Part shown: piece after piece, positions 46,752 through 55,989 of the stretch
Position numbering within the stretch: position 1 is the first letter of the stretch
Layout of the letters: every line of letters starts with the position of its first letter
Assembly: GCF_026013605.1 (NCBI RefSeq)
Contig: NZ_JAPDPJ010000029.1
Span: 1-64,000 of the forward strand
From: Plebeiibacterium sediminum
GTDB lineage: Bacteria; Bacteroidota; Bacteroidia; Bacteroidales; Marinilabiliaceae
Direction: 5' to 3'
DNA: 64,000 bases
The notes under the pieces: generated by a model
Database searches by the model: none
Seen by the model: the letters and a program-made list of their open reading frames with translations, nothing else
What the model was told of the DNA's origin: nothing
Made by a program: the position numbers and the translations under genes

Positions 46752-47672
46752 ATGATAAGTATTAAGAACATATCAAAATCCTTTGAAGATATTCAGGCAG
46801 TTAAGGATGTAAGCATTCAGATTGAGGAGGGTGAGTTATTTGGTTTGCTAGGTCCGGATGGTGCAGGAAAATCCACATTGCTTAGAATGGTTAACTCTTT
46901 GATGATTCCTGATGAAGGTACTATCAGACTTTGGGACTTAGATCCGGTAAAAGACTATAAGAAGGTAAGGTATATAATTGGTTATATGCCGGGTAAATTT
47001 TCGCTGTACACCGACTTAACTATTGAAGAGAACCTGGAGTTTTTTGCCACTGTATTTGGAACAACTGTTGAGGAAAATTATTATCTGATAAAAGATATAT
47101 ATCAGCAAATAGAACCATTTAAAAATCGCAGAGCAGGGAAATTAAGTGGTGGAATGAAGCAAAAACTGGCACTTTCTTGTGCGTTGATACATAAACCGAA
47201 GTTATTGGTTTTGGATGAACCCACTACCGGAGTTGATGCAGTATCCAGAGCAGAGTTTTGGGAAATGTTACAATCTTTAAAAGAAAAAGGAATTACAATT
47301 ATTGTATCTACACCTTATATGGATGAGGCTCAATTATGCGATAGGGTGGCATTAATGCAGGGGGGTGAAATTCATGCCTGTGATAAACCGGCTCATATTG
47401 TTCAGCAGTTTCAATATCCAATACGAGGAGTTAAAACAAGCAATATTTATAAGGCTTTACTGGATTTACGAACCTATAAAAGCACACATAATGTTTATCC
47501 TTTCGGAGAATTTCTTCATTGGGTAAGTAAAGAGCAGCTTTTTAATGATGAGGAAGTAATTATATTTTTAAAAGATCGGGGTCATTTAAATGTACAAGTC
47601 AGGGATATTGATCCTGATATTGAAGATTGTTTTATTGAGTTAACCCAATTTAACGAGAAAATTAATGCATAA
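46752..47672 (+). CDS. ABC transporter ATPase, first half-equivalent of YbhF
   Basis: A 306-residue ATPase. Walker A is GPDGAGKSTL, the signature LSGGMKQKLAL, and Walker B LLVLDEPTTGVD. At the H-loop, however, the sequence reads STPYMDEA, with Pro where a catalytic His is usual. This asymmetry matches the first domain of the fused YbhF. It overlaps the next ATPase gene by 8 bp. The C-terminal region after about residue 215 is extra and has no clear motif. Confidence 0.92.
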   Translation: MISIKNISKSFEDIQAVKDVSIQIEEGELFGLLGPDGAGKSTLLRMVNSLMIPDEGTIRLWDLDPVKDYKKVRYIIGYMPGKFSLYTDLTIEENLEFFATVFGTTVEENYYLIKDIYQQIEPFKNRRAGKLSGGMKQKLALSCALIHKPKLLVLDEPTTGVDAVSRAEFWEMLQSLKEKGITIIVSTPYMDEAQLCDRVALMQGGEIHACDKPAHIVQQFQYPIRGVKTSNIYKALLDLRTYKSTHNVYPFGEFLHWVSKEQLFNDEEVIIFLKDRGHLNVQVRDIDPDIEDCFIELTQFNEKINA

Positions 47673-48435
47673 TCAAAGCCATGAAATAAATAGTACGGAG
47701 CCCATAATTAAAGTGGACAAACTGGTGAAAAGGTTTGGAAACTTTGAGGCCAATAAATCGCTGTGTTTCCATGTGGATAAAGGTGAGATCTTTGGGTTTT
47801 TAGGGGCCAATGGGGCTGGTAAAACTACCGCAATGCGTATTTTAAGTGGGCTGTCAAAACCTACATCGGGCGAAGTATGGGTGGCTGGTTTTAATGTGAA
47901 TACGCATCCGGAATCAATAAAGAAGAATATCGGTTATATGAGCCAGAAGTTTTCGCTATTTGAAGACCTGACCATATGGGAGAATATGCGTTTTTTTAGT
48001 GCGGTGTATAGCATGAGTAAAAAACAGTTTAAAGAAAGAGGGCAGGAGTTGTTACAGGAGTTGGGTATATGGGAAGAGAGAAACAGGATGGTTCATGACT
48101 TGTCCTTAGGATGGAAACAGAAACTGGCGTTTACAGTGGCAATTATGCATAAACCAGCCATTGTGTTTTTAGATGAACCAACAAGTGGAGTTGACCCTAT
48201 TACTCGTCGTCAGTTTTGGGAAATGATTTATGAAGCCTCGGCAGAAGGAATAACCGTTTTTGTGACTACACATTACATGGACGAAGCAGAATACTGCAAC
48301 AGGGTTTCAATTATGGTTGATGGTAGAATTGATGCCTTGGATACGCCCGAAAACCTAAAAAAGCAGTTTAATGCGCTTAATATGAATGAGGTGTTTATTA
48401 AACTAGCACGGCCGGCAGTTAATAGTTCTCAGTAA
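47665..48435 (+). CDS. ABC transporter ATPase, second half-equivalent of YbhF
   Basis: A 256-residue ATPase. Walker A is GANGAGKTTA, Walker B IVFLDEPTSGVD, and the H-loop is intact (TTHYMDEAEYC). The signature is degenerate, LSLGWKQKLAF instead of LSGGQ. It therefore complements its partner 8 bp upstream: the pair should form one full ATP site and one crippled site. The end of the gene runs close to the heptanucleotide repeat. Confidence 0.92.
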   Translation: MHNQSHEINSTEPIIKVDKLVKRFGNFEANKSLCFHVDKGEIFGFLGANGAGKTTAMRILSGLSKPTSGEVWVAGFNVNTHPESIKKNIGYMSQKFSLFEDLTIWENMRFFSAVYSMSKKQFKERGQELLQELGIWEERNRMVHDLSLGWKQKLAFTVAIMHKPAIVFLDEPTSGVDPITRRQFWEMIYEASAEGITVFVTTHYMDEAEYCNRVSIMVDGRIDALDTPENLKKQFNALNMNEVFIKLARPAVNSSQ

Positions 48436-48443
48436 ATTGTCAA

Positions 48444-48498
48444 CAGTCCTCAGTCCTCAGTCCTCAGTCCTCAGTCCTCAGTAGGCAGTAGGCAGTCC
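48444..48498. repeat. Heptanucleotide tandem repeat, (CAGTCCT)x5 then (CAGTAGG)x2
   Basis: Between the second ATPase and the first permease there are five exact CAGTCCT units from 48444, two CAGTAGG units, a partial CAGTCC, and an outlying CAGTCCTCAGT near 48508. The seven-base period and changing unit suggest replication slippage. It lies inside the efflux operon, in the 154-bp gap. Confidence 0.9.
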
Positions 48499-48589
48499 AC
48501 ATTAAGCAGTCCTCAGTTAACTTTAGATTGAGAACTAAAAACAATGCTCTTTGCTCTAAGCACTTTGCTATTTAATACTAAAAAACACT

Positions 48590-49699
48590 ATGAAACGATT
48601 TAAAGCCTTTGTAAAAAAAGAGTTTCTACATATTTTCAGGGATTCAAGAACAATGCTGATCCTGGTTGCTATGCCAATGGTTCAGATATTGATTTTTGGA
48701 TTTGTAATATCTTCAGAAATAAAAAATGCCTCCATTGCTATATTGGATAAGTCAAAGGATGAATTAACCCAGGAAGCCACACAAAAATTATTGTCATCCG
48801 GATATTTTCGTTTAGATAAATATTTAAAGTCAGAACAAGAACTGGAAACTGCTTTTAAAAGGGACCGAGTTAAAATGACAATCGTTTTTGAACCTGGTTT
48901 TGCCAAGCATTTTTATAGCGATAAAACAGCAAATGTACAATTGATTACAGACGCTTCGGATGCCAATACTGCACGGATATTAAGTAATTATGCATCTATG
49001 ATTTTGCGCGATTTTCAGCAAAGTCATAATGCCACAATCCCCAACGGTAACTCATTAATAAATACAGAAGTCCGGATGTTTTACAATGAAAATCTGGATG
49101 GTGTTTATATGTCTGTCCCTGGAATTATGGCAATGATCCTTATGTTGGTTTCAGCAATGATGACATCCATATCCATTACCAAAGAAAAAGAATTTGGTTC
49201 CATGGAGGTTTTGTTAATCTCTCCACTTAAACCTTTTCAAATTATTATAGGCAAAGTAACGCCTTATATTTTTATGGCGCTGATTAATACCTTATCTATT
49301 TTGGCCATGGGCTACTGGGTATTTCATGTACCCATAAAAGGAAGCCTGTTTCTGTTATTATTCGAAGCTACGCTCTTTACCATTTTGGCATTGTCGCTAG
49401 GTATATTTATTTCTACGGTAGCTAAAAATCAAATGGTAGCTATGTTTATGAGTATGTTTGCTCTTATGTTACCAACAATCTTATTGAGTGGATTTATTTT
49501 TCCTATTGAAAACATGCCATTCCCCTTAAGAATGATAAGTAATATTATTCCTCCCAGATGGTTTATTATAGTAGTTAAAAAAATCATGCTTAAAGGTGCA
49601 GGGATAGCCTACGTGTGGAAGGAAACTCTCATTTTAATGGGATTTATTGTTCTGTTTGTGGGTTTAAGTATTAAGAAATTTAAGGTTAGAGTTGAGTAG
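48590..49699 (+). CDS. ABC-2 type efflux permease (YbhS-like)
   Basis: A 369-residue permease. One transmembrane helix near residues 20-40 is followed by a periplasmic domain of about 130 residues and then five helices from about 175. TKEKEFGSMEVLLISPLKPFQIIIGK is the conserved cytoplasmic coupling region, and LSGFIFPIENMP is the ABC-2 motif. With the following gene it should make the membrane half of the exporter. Likely substrates by analogy are drugs or cations; specificity is not shown. Confidence 0.92.
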   Translation: MKRFKAFVKKEFLHIFRDSRTMLILVAMPMVQILIFGFVISSEIKNASIAILDKSKDELTQEATQKLLSSGYFRLDKYLKSEQELETAFKRDRVKMTIVFEPGFAKHFYSDKTANVQLITDASDANTARILSNYASMILRDFQQSHNATIPNGNSLINTEVRMFYNENLDGVYMSVPGIMAMILMLVSAMMTSISITKEKEFGSMEVLLISPLKPFQIIIGKVTPYIFMALINTLSILAMGYWVFHVPIKGSLFLLLFEATLFTILALSLGIFISTVAKNQMVAMFMSMFALMLPTILLSGFIFPIENMPFPLRMISNIIPPRWFIIVVKKIMLKGAGIAYVWKETLILMGFIVLFVGLSIKKFKVRVE

Positions 49700-49716
49700 G
49701 TAAAGTTTAGTTTGTT

Positions 49717-50826
49717 ATGCGCATCATATTATACTTATTACAAAAAGAGTTTTTGCAGATTTTTCGCAATAAAACCATGTTACCAATGATTTTTGCATTG
49801 CCTGTAGTGCAGTTAATTATTTTGGTAAATGCAGCAACTGTTGATATGAAAAATATTCGGGTAACGGTTGTAGATCATGATCATTCTGTTCAATCGCAAA
49901 GATTAATTCAGGATTTAGATGCTTCTTTATTTTTTGAGGTTGGCGATTTACAGGTCAGTAAAGAAAAGGGATTGGATTTAATGAGAAGGAATAAAACAGA
50001 TGTGTTGGTTTATATTCCTAATGATTTTTCGAAAAAACTACATACTTCAGATGCTGCACCTCTACAAATTATTAATGATGCCATCGATGTTCAGCGAGCT
50101 CAATTATCGTATGGCTATCTATCTGAAATCATTCAGAAACTTTCGGTGGAGTGGCATACCAATCCTTCATTATTACTTGAGCAGCAACAAATAAAAATAC
50201 ATTCAAACTATTGGTTTAATCCGGAGTTGAATTACAAATATTATATGCTTCCTGGTATACTGGTTATATTGGTTACTATCATTGGATTGTTTTTATCTGC
50301 CATAAACCTGGTTCGCGAAAAAGAAATTGGAACAGCAGAACAAATTAATGTTACTCCGGTAAAAAAATATCAGTTTATCATTGGTAAATTAATGCCTTTT
50401 ATGATTATTGGTTTGGTGGAGCTAGCCATAGGATTACTAATTGGAAGAGTGTTATACGGAGTGCCTTTTAATGGAAATCCATTGGTGTTGTTTTCGTTTG
50501 CCACTTTGTATTTGTTGGTAATTTTAGGTTTGGGTCTTGTTTTATCCAGCAGGAGTGAAACACAACAGCAAGTAATGTTTCTTACTTTTTTCTTTATGAT
50601 CATATTTATTTTAATGAGTGGTGTTTTTACGCCAACAGAGAACATGCCAGAATGGGCATTGAAAATAGATACGATTAATCCTTTGTACTATTTTGTAAAA
50701 GTAATCAGAAGCGTTGTATTGAAGGGCGCTGGTTTCTCAGACCTTTGGCCAGAATTCAGATCTATGGGAATTTACGCCATGGTATCGGTTTCACTGGCTA
50801 TTTTGAGTTACCGAAAAACTACTTAA
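49717..50826 (+). CDS. ABC-2 type efflux permease (YbhR-like)
   Basis: A 369-residue permease of the same layout as the gene 17 bp upstream: an N-terminal helix, a periplasmic domain, then five helices. VREKEIGTAEQINVTPVKKYQFIIGK and MSGVFTPTENMPEW are the ABC-2 landmarks. The two permeases have equal length but clearly different sequences, consistent with a heterodimer. It is the last gene of the TetR-TolC-HlyD-ATPase-ATPase-permease-permease operon. Confidence 0.92.
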   Translation: MRIILYLLQKEFLQIFRNKTMLPMIFALPVVQLIILVNAATVDMKNIRVTVVDHDHSVQSQRLIQDLDASLFFEVGDLQVSKEKGLDLMRRNKTDVLVYIPNDFSKKLHTSDAAPLQIINDAIDVQRAQLSYGYLSEIIQKLSVEWHTNPSLLLEQQQIKIHSNYWFNPELNYKYYMLPGILVILVTIIGLFLSAINLVREKEIGTAEQINVTPVKKYQFIIGKLMPFMIIGLVELAIGLLIGRVLYGVPFNGNPLVLFSFATLYLLVILGLGLVLSSRSETQQQVMFLTFFFMIIFILMSGVFTPTENMPEWALKIDTINPLYYFVKVIRSVVLKGAGFSDLWPEFRSMGIYAMVSVSLAILSYRKTT

Positions 50827-50886
50827 AAGTCTTTCAATTAATCTTTATTATTGACGATGAAATATGAGGTTTTAGCCTATAATCTT

Positions 50887-50894
50887 TATTTTTG
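50887..50894 (+). promoter_or_regulatory. Probable -7 element of the VOC gene
   Basis: TATTTTTG matches TAnnTTTG exactly and ends 26 bp before the VOC start codon. The -33 region is weak (GGTTTTAG about 18 bp upstream). Confidence 0.45.
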
Positions 50895-50920
50895 TTGATA
50901 TTGAATAAAAATAACGAATA

Positions 50921-51304
50921 ATGAAAATAGAACACTTCGCATTAAATGTACCGGATCCGGTAAAATCAGCTCAATGGTATGTTGAAAATTTAGGGTTTAA
51001 AATAGCAATGGCTATGGATAAAGCTCCATATGCTCACTTTTTGTCAGATGGCAATGGTGGAATGGTTGAAATTTATAATAATCCAGCTGGGGCTGTGCTT
51101 GATTTCCCGAATACACATCCGTTAACCGTTCATTTGGCCTTTGTATCTGAAGATCCAAATGCTGACAGAGCTAAATTGGAAGACGCAGGAGCAACATTTG
51201 TAGAGGAAGTAAACTTGCCCGATGGAGGTTTATTGGTTATGATGAAAGACCCATGGGGTGTTGCCATTCAGTTTTGTAAAAGAGGAACTCCTTTTAATAA
51301 GTAA
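50921..51304 (+). CDS. VOC-family (glyoxalase/dioxygenase superfamily) protein
   Basis: A single-chain protein of 127 residues with the paired beta-alpha-beta-beta-beta modules of the vicinal oxygen chelate fold. IEHFALNVPDPVKSAQWYVENLGF is the first-module start, GGMVEIYNN carries a likely Glu ligand, HPLTVHLAFV supplies a His, and MMKDPWGVAIQFCKR closes the second module. The reaction is not deducible. It stands alone between the efflux operon and an esterase gene. Confidence 0.88.
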   Translation: MKIEHFALNVPDPVKSAQWYVENLGFKIAMAMDKAPYAHFLSDGNGGMVEIYNNPAGAVLDFPNTHPLTVHLAFVSEDPNADRAKLEDAGATFVEEVNLPDGGLLVMMKDPWGVAIQFCKRGTPFNK

Positions 51305-51336
51305 AGCTGATTATTTATCATAAACATTACAGCGAA

Positions 51337-52305
51337 ATGAAACAATACAGCACTCTTATAGTCCTTCTTTTATTTACTATTACCGGTTTTGGACAGAACA
51401 ATTTTCCAAGAGACACCTCTTTTAATGTAAACTCTGCCTATCGAAAAATTCATAAAAAATTTCCTCATGCAGAACCTGTAAAACAGTTTGTTTCAGATCA
51501 ATTTTTGTCGTTACCAAATCAGGTTTACAGGGTTAGAGAAGATCGTACTTTAAGAATGGATGTATTTGTTCCTAATAAGGGAGCAAAACAAAAACGTCCC
51601 GTAATTATGATGATTCATGGGGGAGGATGGAGATCCGGAGACAAATCACATCTGGTTCCTTTGGCACAGAAACTAGCCATGGATGGTTATGTAACAGCCA
51701 GTGTAGAGCAACGTTTATCTGCCGAAGCGCTTTATCCTGCTGCTGTTTACGATTTAAAGGAGGCCATCCGATTTTTAAAGCACAATAGTGAGTTATATGG
51801 TATTGATACCACAAAAATTGCAGTATTAGGAACTTCTTCAGGTGCAACCATGGCCAGTTTAATGGCTACTACCGGAGGCATGGCAAAATTTGATGATCCG
51901 GAATCTGTTTATCCGGAAAATTCATCAAAAGTACAAGCCTTAATAAATATGGATGGCGTAATTGACTTTACCGATCCCAACGAAAGTGGAAAAGATTCAA
52001 ATCCGGATAAACCTTCTGCGGCGGCTATGTTTTTTGGAGCTACCTATAAAGAAAAACCAGAACTTTGGATTGAAGCTTCGGCAATCAATTATATCAATGA
52101 ATACAATCTTCCCACTTTATATATCAATAGTGCTTTACCTCGCTTTCATGCAGGAAGAGATACTTTGTTTGATGTATTAAAGAAGAAAAATATTTATTAC
52201 GAGGTGCATACCATTGAAAATACACCACATCCGTACTGGCTATTTCATCCTTGGTTTGATGAAGCTTATGGTTATGTAAGAGATTTTATGGATAAAGTGT
52301 TTTAG
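51337..52305 (+). CDS. Exported alpha/beta-hydrolase (esterase/BD-FAE-like)
   Basis: A 322-residue secreted enzyme with a signal peptide ending at GFGQ. MIHGGGWRSGDK forms the oxyanion hole. GTSSGAT holds the nucleophilic Ser (G-x-S-x-G) and LINMDGVIDF is a conserved strand. A late His in NTPHPYWLFH completes the triad. The pattern is that of carbohydrate or aryl esterases in the HGGG branch. It lies 32 bp after the VOC gene, with no obvious metabolic link. Confidence 0.88.
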   Translation: MKQYSTLIVLLLFTITGFGQNNFPRDTSFNVNSAYRKIHKKFPHAEPVKQFVSDQFLSLPNQVYRVREDRTLRMDVFVPNKGAKQKRPVIMMIHGGGWRSGDKSHLVPLAQKLAMDGYVTASVEQRLSAEALYPAAVYDLKEAIRFLKHNSELYGIDTTKIAVLGTSSGATMASLMATTGGMAKFDDPESVYPENSSKVQALINMDGVIDFTDPNESGKDSNPDKPSAAAMFFGATYKEKPELWIEASAINYINEYNLPTLYINSALPRFHAGRDTLFDVLKKKNIYYEVHTIENTPHPYWLFHPWFDEAYGYVRDFMDKVF

Positions 52306-52370
52306 GATTTTTTAATGATAGAGGGAAGGGGTATATTATTTAGTTTTGGTGTATAAGAAGAACGTTAAAA

Positions 52371-52895
52371 ATGATATTAAGACAAGAAACTAAAAATGAC
52401 CATAAAGAGGTCTTTAGTGTAATTGCACAAGCATTTAAAGATGTAGAATTCTCAGACAATAGTGAACCGTTTTTAGTCGAAAGACTAAGGAAAACTGATG
52501 CTTTTATTCCTGAACTATCAATAGTGGCCGAAATTGGTGGAAAAATTGTTGGACATATCTTACTCACCAAATTAAAAATCAAAAACGATACGAAAGAATT
52601 TGACTCATTAGCTTTAGCTCCTGTTTCTGTCTTACCTAAATTTCAAGGAAAAGGAATTGGTGGAAAATTGATAATTGAATCACATAAAAAGGCGAAAGAA
52701 TTAGGATATAGATCTATCGTTCTTCTTGGTCACGAAAAATATTACCCAAGGTTTGGTTATGAACAAGCTGATAAATACGGAATTGAGTTGCCATTTGAAG
52801 TTCCAAAGGAGAATTGTATGGTAATTGAATTAGTTGAAAATGGACTTAGAGGTGTGAATGGAATGGTTGAGTATCCAAAAGAGTTTAACGAATAG
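52371..52895 (+). CDS. GNAT acetyltransferase, YhbS-like
   Basis: A 174-residue acetyltransferase with ALAPVSVLPKFQGKGIGGKLI as strand beta4 and the acetyl-CoA loop, followed by VLLGHEKYYPRFGYEQA, the recurring landmark of the YhbS-like subgroup. The substrate is unknown. It stands by itself on the plus strand; the next genes run the other way. Confidence 0.88.
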   Translation: MILRQETKNDHKEVFSVIAQAFKDVEFSDNSEPFLVERLRKTDAFIPELSIVAEIGGKIVGHILLTKLKIKNDTKEFDSLALAPVSVLPKFQGKGIGGKLIIESHKKAKELGYRSIVLLGHEKYYPRFGYEQADKYGIELPFEVPKENCMVIELVENGLRGVNGMVEYPKEFNE

Positions 52896-53054
52896 TAAAT
52901 ATGACATCATAATGAATATACATGATGCAGGGGAGAAGTGCTAAAATAGTACTTTAAAGCATTTAATGAACAAAGTATCAGTTTAATAGTAAAGAGCTTT
53001 CAAATCCCGAACTTCGCATTTTTGAGTCTTAATCCTCTAAAACAAGCATCTTTT

Positions 53055-53300
53055 TTATGATTTAACTTTTCGTAATCTTCTTTGATTAACAATTTCAATT
53101 GCAACTGAAGCACCAATAATAATGGGTAATTCATCCAGAATATTAATAGAAGAAATAAGATATTTAAGACTAATTTCATTTCCACCAATGAATTCTTTTA
53201 TTGGTGTATAAAGATCAAATAAGATAAAGCAAAGAGTCAGAAGTATTATTGTAAATATTAATCTGATAAGAAAAGTAAGTTTAGAGTTGTTGGCTTTCAT
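53055..53300 (-). CDS. Small two-helix membrane protein, unknown
   Basis: An 81-residue frame not similar to any family I know. Two hydrophobic helices are visible, about 8-28 (TFLIRLIFTIILLTLCFILF) and 54-68, separated by a soluble segment and ending in a basic tail (NQRRLRKVKS). The positive-inside pattern, with basic ends at both termini, fits a real inner-membrane protein. It directly precedes the methyltransferase in minus-strand coordinates but lies downstream of it in transcription, 20 bp away. Confidence 0.5.
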   Translation of the reverse strand: MKANNSKLTFLIRLIFTIILLTLCFILFDLYTPIKEFIGGNEISLKYLISSINILDELPIIIGASVAIEIVNQRRLRKVKS

Positions 53301-53320
53301 AGTTGGTTTAAATAAAGTTT

Positions 53321-54043
53321 CTATTTTATTGCTGTAATATAAAGTGAACCTGCTATTTCATTTACTAACGGCGTTTTTTCGCAAAAATTACCTATTGAAG
53401 AAAATGTTTTTACAAGTTTCAATGGTATGGCCGGATGCAGAAAGTCAAAGGGAATTACTTTTATTTCTCTGAAATTATACTTTTTCAATAGACGAACAAT
53501 CTGCCATCGAAAAAAAGCTGTTTCATCAGGAGAATCTCCAAGCTTTCGTTTTAACCAGGGAATATTTTTTTGTAGAGCAATTTGAGGGTTCATCATATTA
53601 GGTTCAGTAAAAGCTACTACACCTCCAACTTTTAAAACACGATGAATTTCAGCTATGGCTTTATCAATATCTAAATGGTGTAAAACAGAACTACCTATTA
53701 CCGAATCAAAGTAATCGTTATCAAACGTCATTTTGTAGGCGTTCTCTTCACAAAAAGACACGTTAGAGTCAGTAATGTTTTTACGGGCAATACTTAATAA
53801 ATCAGGCGAAATATCAATGGCAACAACCTGAGCTTTGGTTTGAATAATTTCCTGAGTAAAATAACCTGTACCACAACCAAGTTCAAGCACTTTTTCATTG
53901 GCATTAATATGTTTGGTAAGCATTTTTACTCTTCTCTTCCAACGAACTTTTCCTGCAGGAGATTCCCAATTCCATATCTCTCCGGCATTGTTCTCAGAAA
54001 GAAATTTACCATGCTCTATCTCATTTTCAATTCGCTTGTCCAT
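53321..54043 (-). CDS. Class I SAM-dependent methyltransferase
   Basis: A methyltransferase of about 240 residues if started at 54043 (MDKRIENEIEHGKF), where similar proteins begin. A 23-codon extension to 54112 is also open. SAM-binding motifs: VLELGCGTGYFTQEI (motif I), VVAIDISPDLL (acidic residue of strand 2), FDSVIGSSVLHHLD (motif IV). The C-terminal part is variable. The acceptor (sugar, quinone-like or other small molecule) cannot be assigned. It stands alone on the minus strand, just before the CHASE kinase. Confidence 0.87.
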   Translation of the reverse strand: MDKRIENEIEHGKFLSENNAGEIWNWESPAGKVRWKRRVKMLTKHINANEKVLELGCGTGYFTQEIIQTKAQVVAIDISPDLLSIARKNITDSNVSFCEENAYKMTFDNDYFDSVIGSSVLHHLDIDKAIAEIHRVLKVGGVVAFTEPNMMNPQIALQKNIPWLKRKLGDSPDETAFFRWQIVRLLKKYNFREIKVIPFDFLHPAIPLKLVKTFSSIGNFCEKTPLVNEIAGSLYITAIK

Positions 54044-54186
54044 AAGTTTTTTTGCGTAATAATTGTTGTCTGACGATTCAAAATTGTAATAACAGATTCG
54101 AAAGTAGTACATTTTTTTACTTTATCGATTGGAACAATAAAGCTTTTTACGTGAAGATGTATTTGTTTAAGGTAGCTTGAAGTAAA

Positions 54187-55989
54187 TTATAAATTATCGT
54201 CAGGCATATATGGAATAGAAAATGTAAATGTTGTTCCTTTGTTTTCAGTACTTTCTACTTGAATATGGCCATCAAGAGCAGCAATATATGCTTTTACAAT
54301 GGACAGTCCCAAACCTGAACCTTCATGATTATTTCTTTTGTTTTTATTGGCCTGAACAAAATTGTTAAATATGGATTCAATACTTTCCGATGGTATACCG
54401 GATCCCGAATCTTGAATAATGAAAACTAAATCTTTATTCTTGATAAAATTACTAATTGATATATAACCTTCATCAGTAAATTTTATGGCATTCTTTATTA
54501 GGTTAGTTAAAATACCTTCAAGTTTTATTTTGTCGGTTTTTATTATGGCCTTAGACTCATCAAGTAATTGGGCTATTTTAAAATCTAATCCTTTTGCTTT
54601 CGTTTCAGTATGGAAAAAGTTGTAAACATACTTTATTGTTTCATTCAAATTTACTTTCTGATAATGCACTTCAACTTCACCTGATTCAATTCTTGAAATT
54701 TCTATGATATCATTAATGGTTTCCAATAATCTTTCTCCACTTTTAGAGATAATATCAATGTAATTATTACTTGTATCCCTGTTTAAATCCGGATTTTTAA
54801 GTAAATCTAAAAAACCTAATACTCCATTCATCGGAGTACGAATTTCATGAGACATATTCATTAAAAACTGGGACTTAAGACGATCACTCTCCTCTGCTTT
54901 TATCTTAGCCAATTCTAATTCTGCATTTTTTTGCTGTAAATCATTAGTTAATTCTATAGCGATGAGTTTTGCATTGTATTGCGTGTTTAACAAAGCTAAT
55001 AACAATAGAGATAGAAGAAGGCTTATTATCAGTCCGCTTGAGAATATTATGGTTACTTTATTGGTTAAAAAAGAAGTGTTAATATCCGAATGAGCATAAA
55101 CCAATGACCAATGTCTGCCGTGAAGATCAAGTTTTTGAGTCAGGTTATTTATTTTTTTTGAGTTGTCATGAACTGGTTTCTCTTGTTCACTATCAAAAAG
55201 CTTATGTTCATCAAGCAAATCATCTCCATCGTAAATGTGTAACGACACTTTTTTGTTTTCAAGTACATTCCAATGCCCAATGATATTTTCCATTAAATCA
55301 TTCATCCGGTAAGGACTGCTGACCCAACCAATAAGTGCATCCTGTCTTTCTTTTATGTTGTTAAGCGGCATATCTCTTTTATAAACAGGAGCAAACATGA
55401 TTACACCAGACTGAGGATTTTTATCTGATTCCTGTACCAGTATTAATTTATGGGTTAAAATAGGTTGGTTTAGGTCGCAGGCTCTTTGCATAGCTTCTCT
55501 TCTCACAGGTTCCTGGTAAGTATCGTAGCCAATGGCTTTTTGGTTTAATTCATCTTGTGGTTCTAAATATATGATGGAAGAATAGACTTCTCTGTCGTTA
55601 GCAGGTTTTACCTTATAATCTTTATATACCTTACTAAAATGATCAATATGTTCATCGAGTTGATTTTTAGGAATTAAAATGTTATATCCAATACCCTGAT
55701 ATCCTGGTAAAATATTCTTGATTTTACTATGAGAAATATAGCTTTCCCATTCTTTTTTTGTAACAGTATCAGAAGAACTTATAAATGAACTTATATTCTG
55801 AAGAAGTTGAGCGTGAAAGTCAATGCGTTTTTTTATATCAAAAGAAATCTCATTACAAAAAACTTCGAATTCCCTTTCCCTCTGGTTTTCTAATAGATTC
55901 TTAGAATAATTCGTTGTTAAAATTGTTATGATTAATCCTGCTATAAAGATTAATAATGCAATTGTAATATTCCTTTGGTGAGTTTTCAT
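54187..55989 (-). CDS. CHASE-domain sensor histidine kinase
   Basis: A 600-residue inner-membrane kinase. A first transmembrane helix near 10-26, a periplasmic CHASE domain (about 75-290: GYQGIGYNI, KVKPANDREVYSSIIYLEP, GYDTYQEPVRREAMQRACD, GVIMFAPVY), a second helix near 310-335, a coiled coil, then HisKA with MSHEIRTPMNG. The HATPase has NLIKNAIKFTDEG, DSGSGIP and GSGLGLSI. It has no receiver domain and no response regulator beside it. CHASE domains often bind small organic ligands such as cytokinin-like or peptide signals; the ligand here is unknown. Confidence 0.92.
   Translation of the reverse strand: MKTHQRNITIALLIFIAGLIITILTTNYSKNLLENQREREFEVFCNEISFDIKKRIDFHAQLLQNISSFISSSDTVTKKEWESYISHSKIKNILPGYQGIGYNILIPKNQLDEHIDHFSKVYKDYKVKPANDREVYSSIIYLEPQDELNQKAIGYDTYQEPVRREAMQRACDLNQPILTHKLILVQESDKNPQSGVIMFAPVYKRDMPLNNIKERQDALIGWVSSPYRMNDLMENIIGHWNVLENKKVSLHIYDGDDLLDEHKLFDSEQEKPVHDNSKKINNLTQKLDLHGRHWSLVYAHSDINTSFLTNKVTIIFSSGLIISLLLSLLLLALLNTQYNAKLIAIELTNDLQQKNAELELAKIKAEESDRLKSQFLMNMSHEIRTPMNGVLGFLDLLKNPDLNRDTSNNYIDIISKSGERLLETINDIIEISRIESGEVEVHYQKVNLNETIKYVYNFFHTETKAKGLDFKIAQLLDESKAIIKTDKIKLEGILTNLIKNAIKFTDEGYISISNFIKNKDLVFIIQDSGSGIPSESIESIFNNFVQANKNKRNNHEGSGLGLSIVKAYIAALDGHIQVESTENKGTTFTFSIPYMPDDNL

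Noticed and set aside
48444-48530. CRISPR array or binding-site array
   Set aside because: The unit is only 7 bp, without spacers, and no cas genes are in the window; a simple tandem repeat explains it.
53000-53188. 62-codon frame overlapping the small membrane protein
   Set aside because: Leucine-rich shadow of the real frame at 53055-53300, with no signal of its own.
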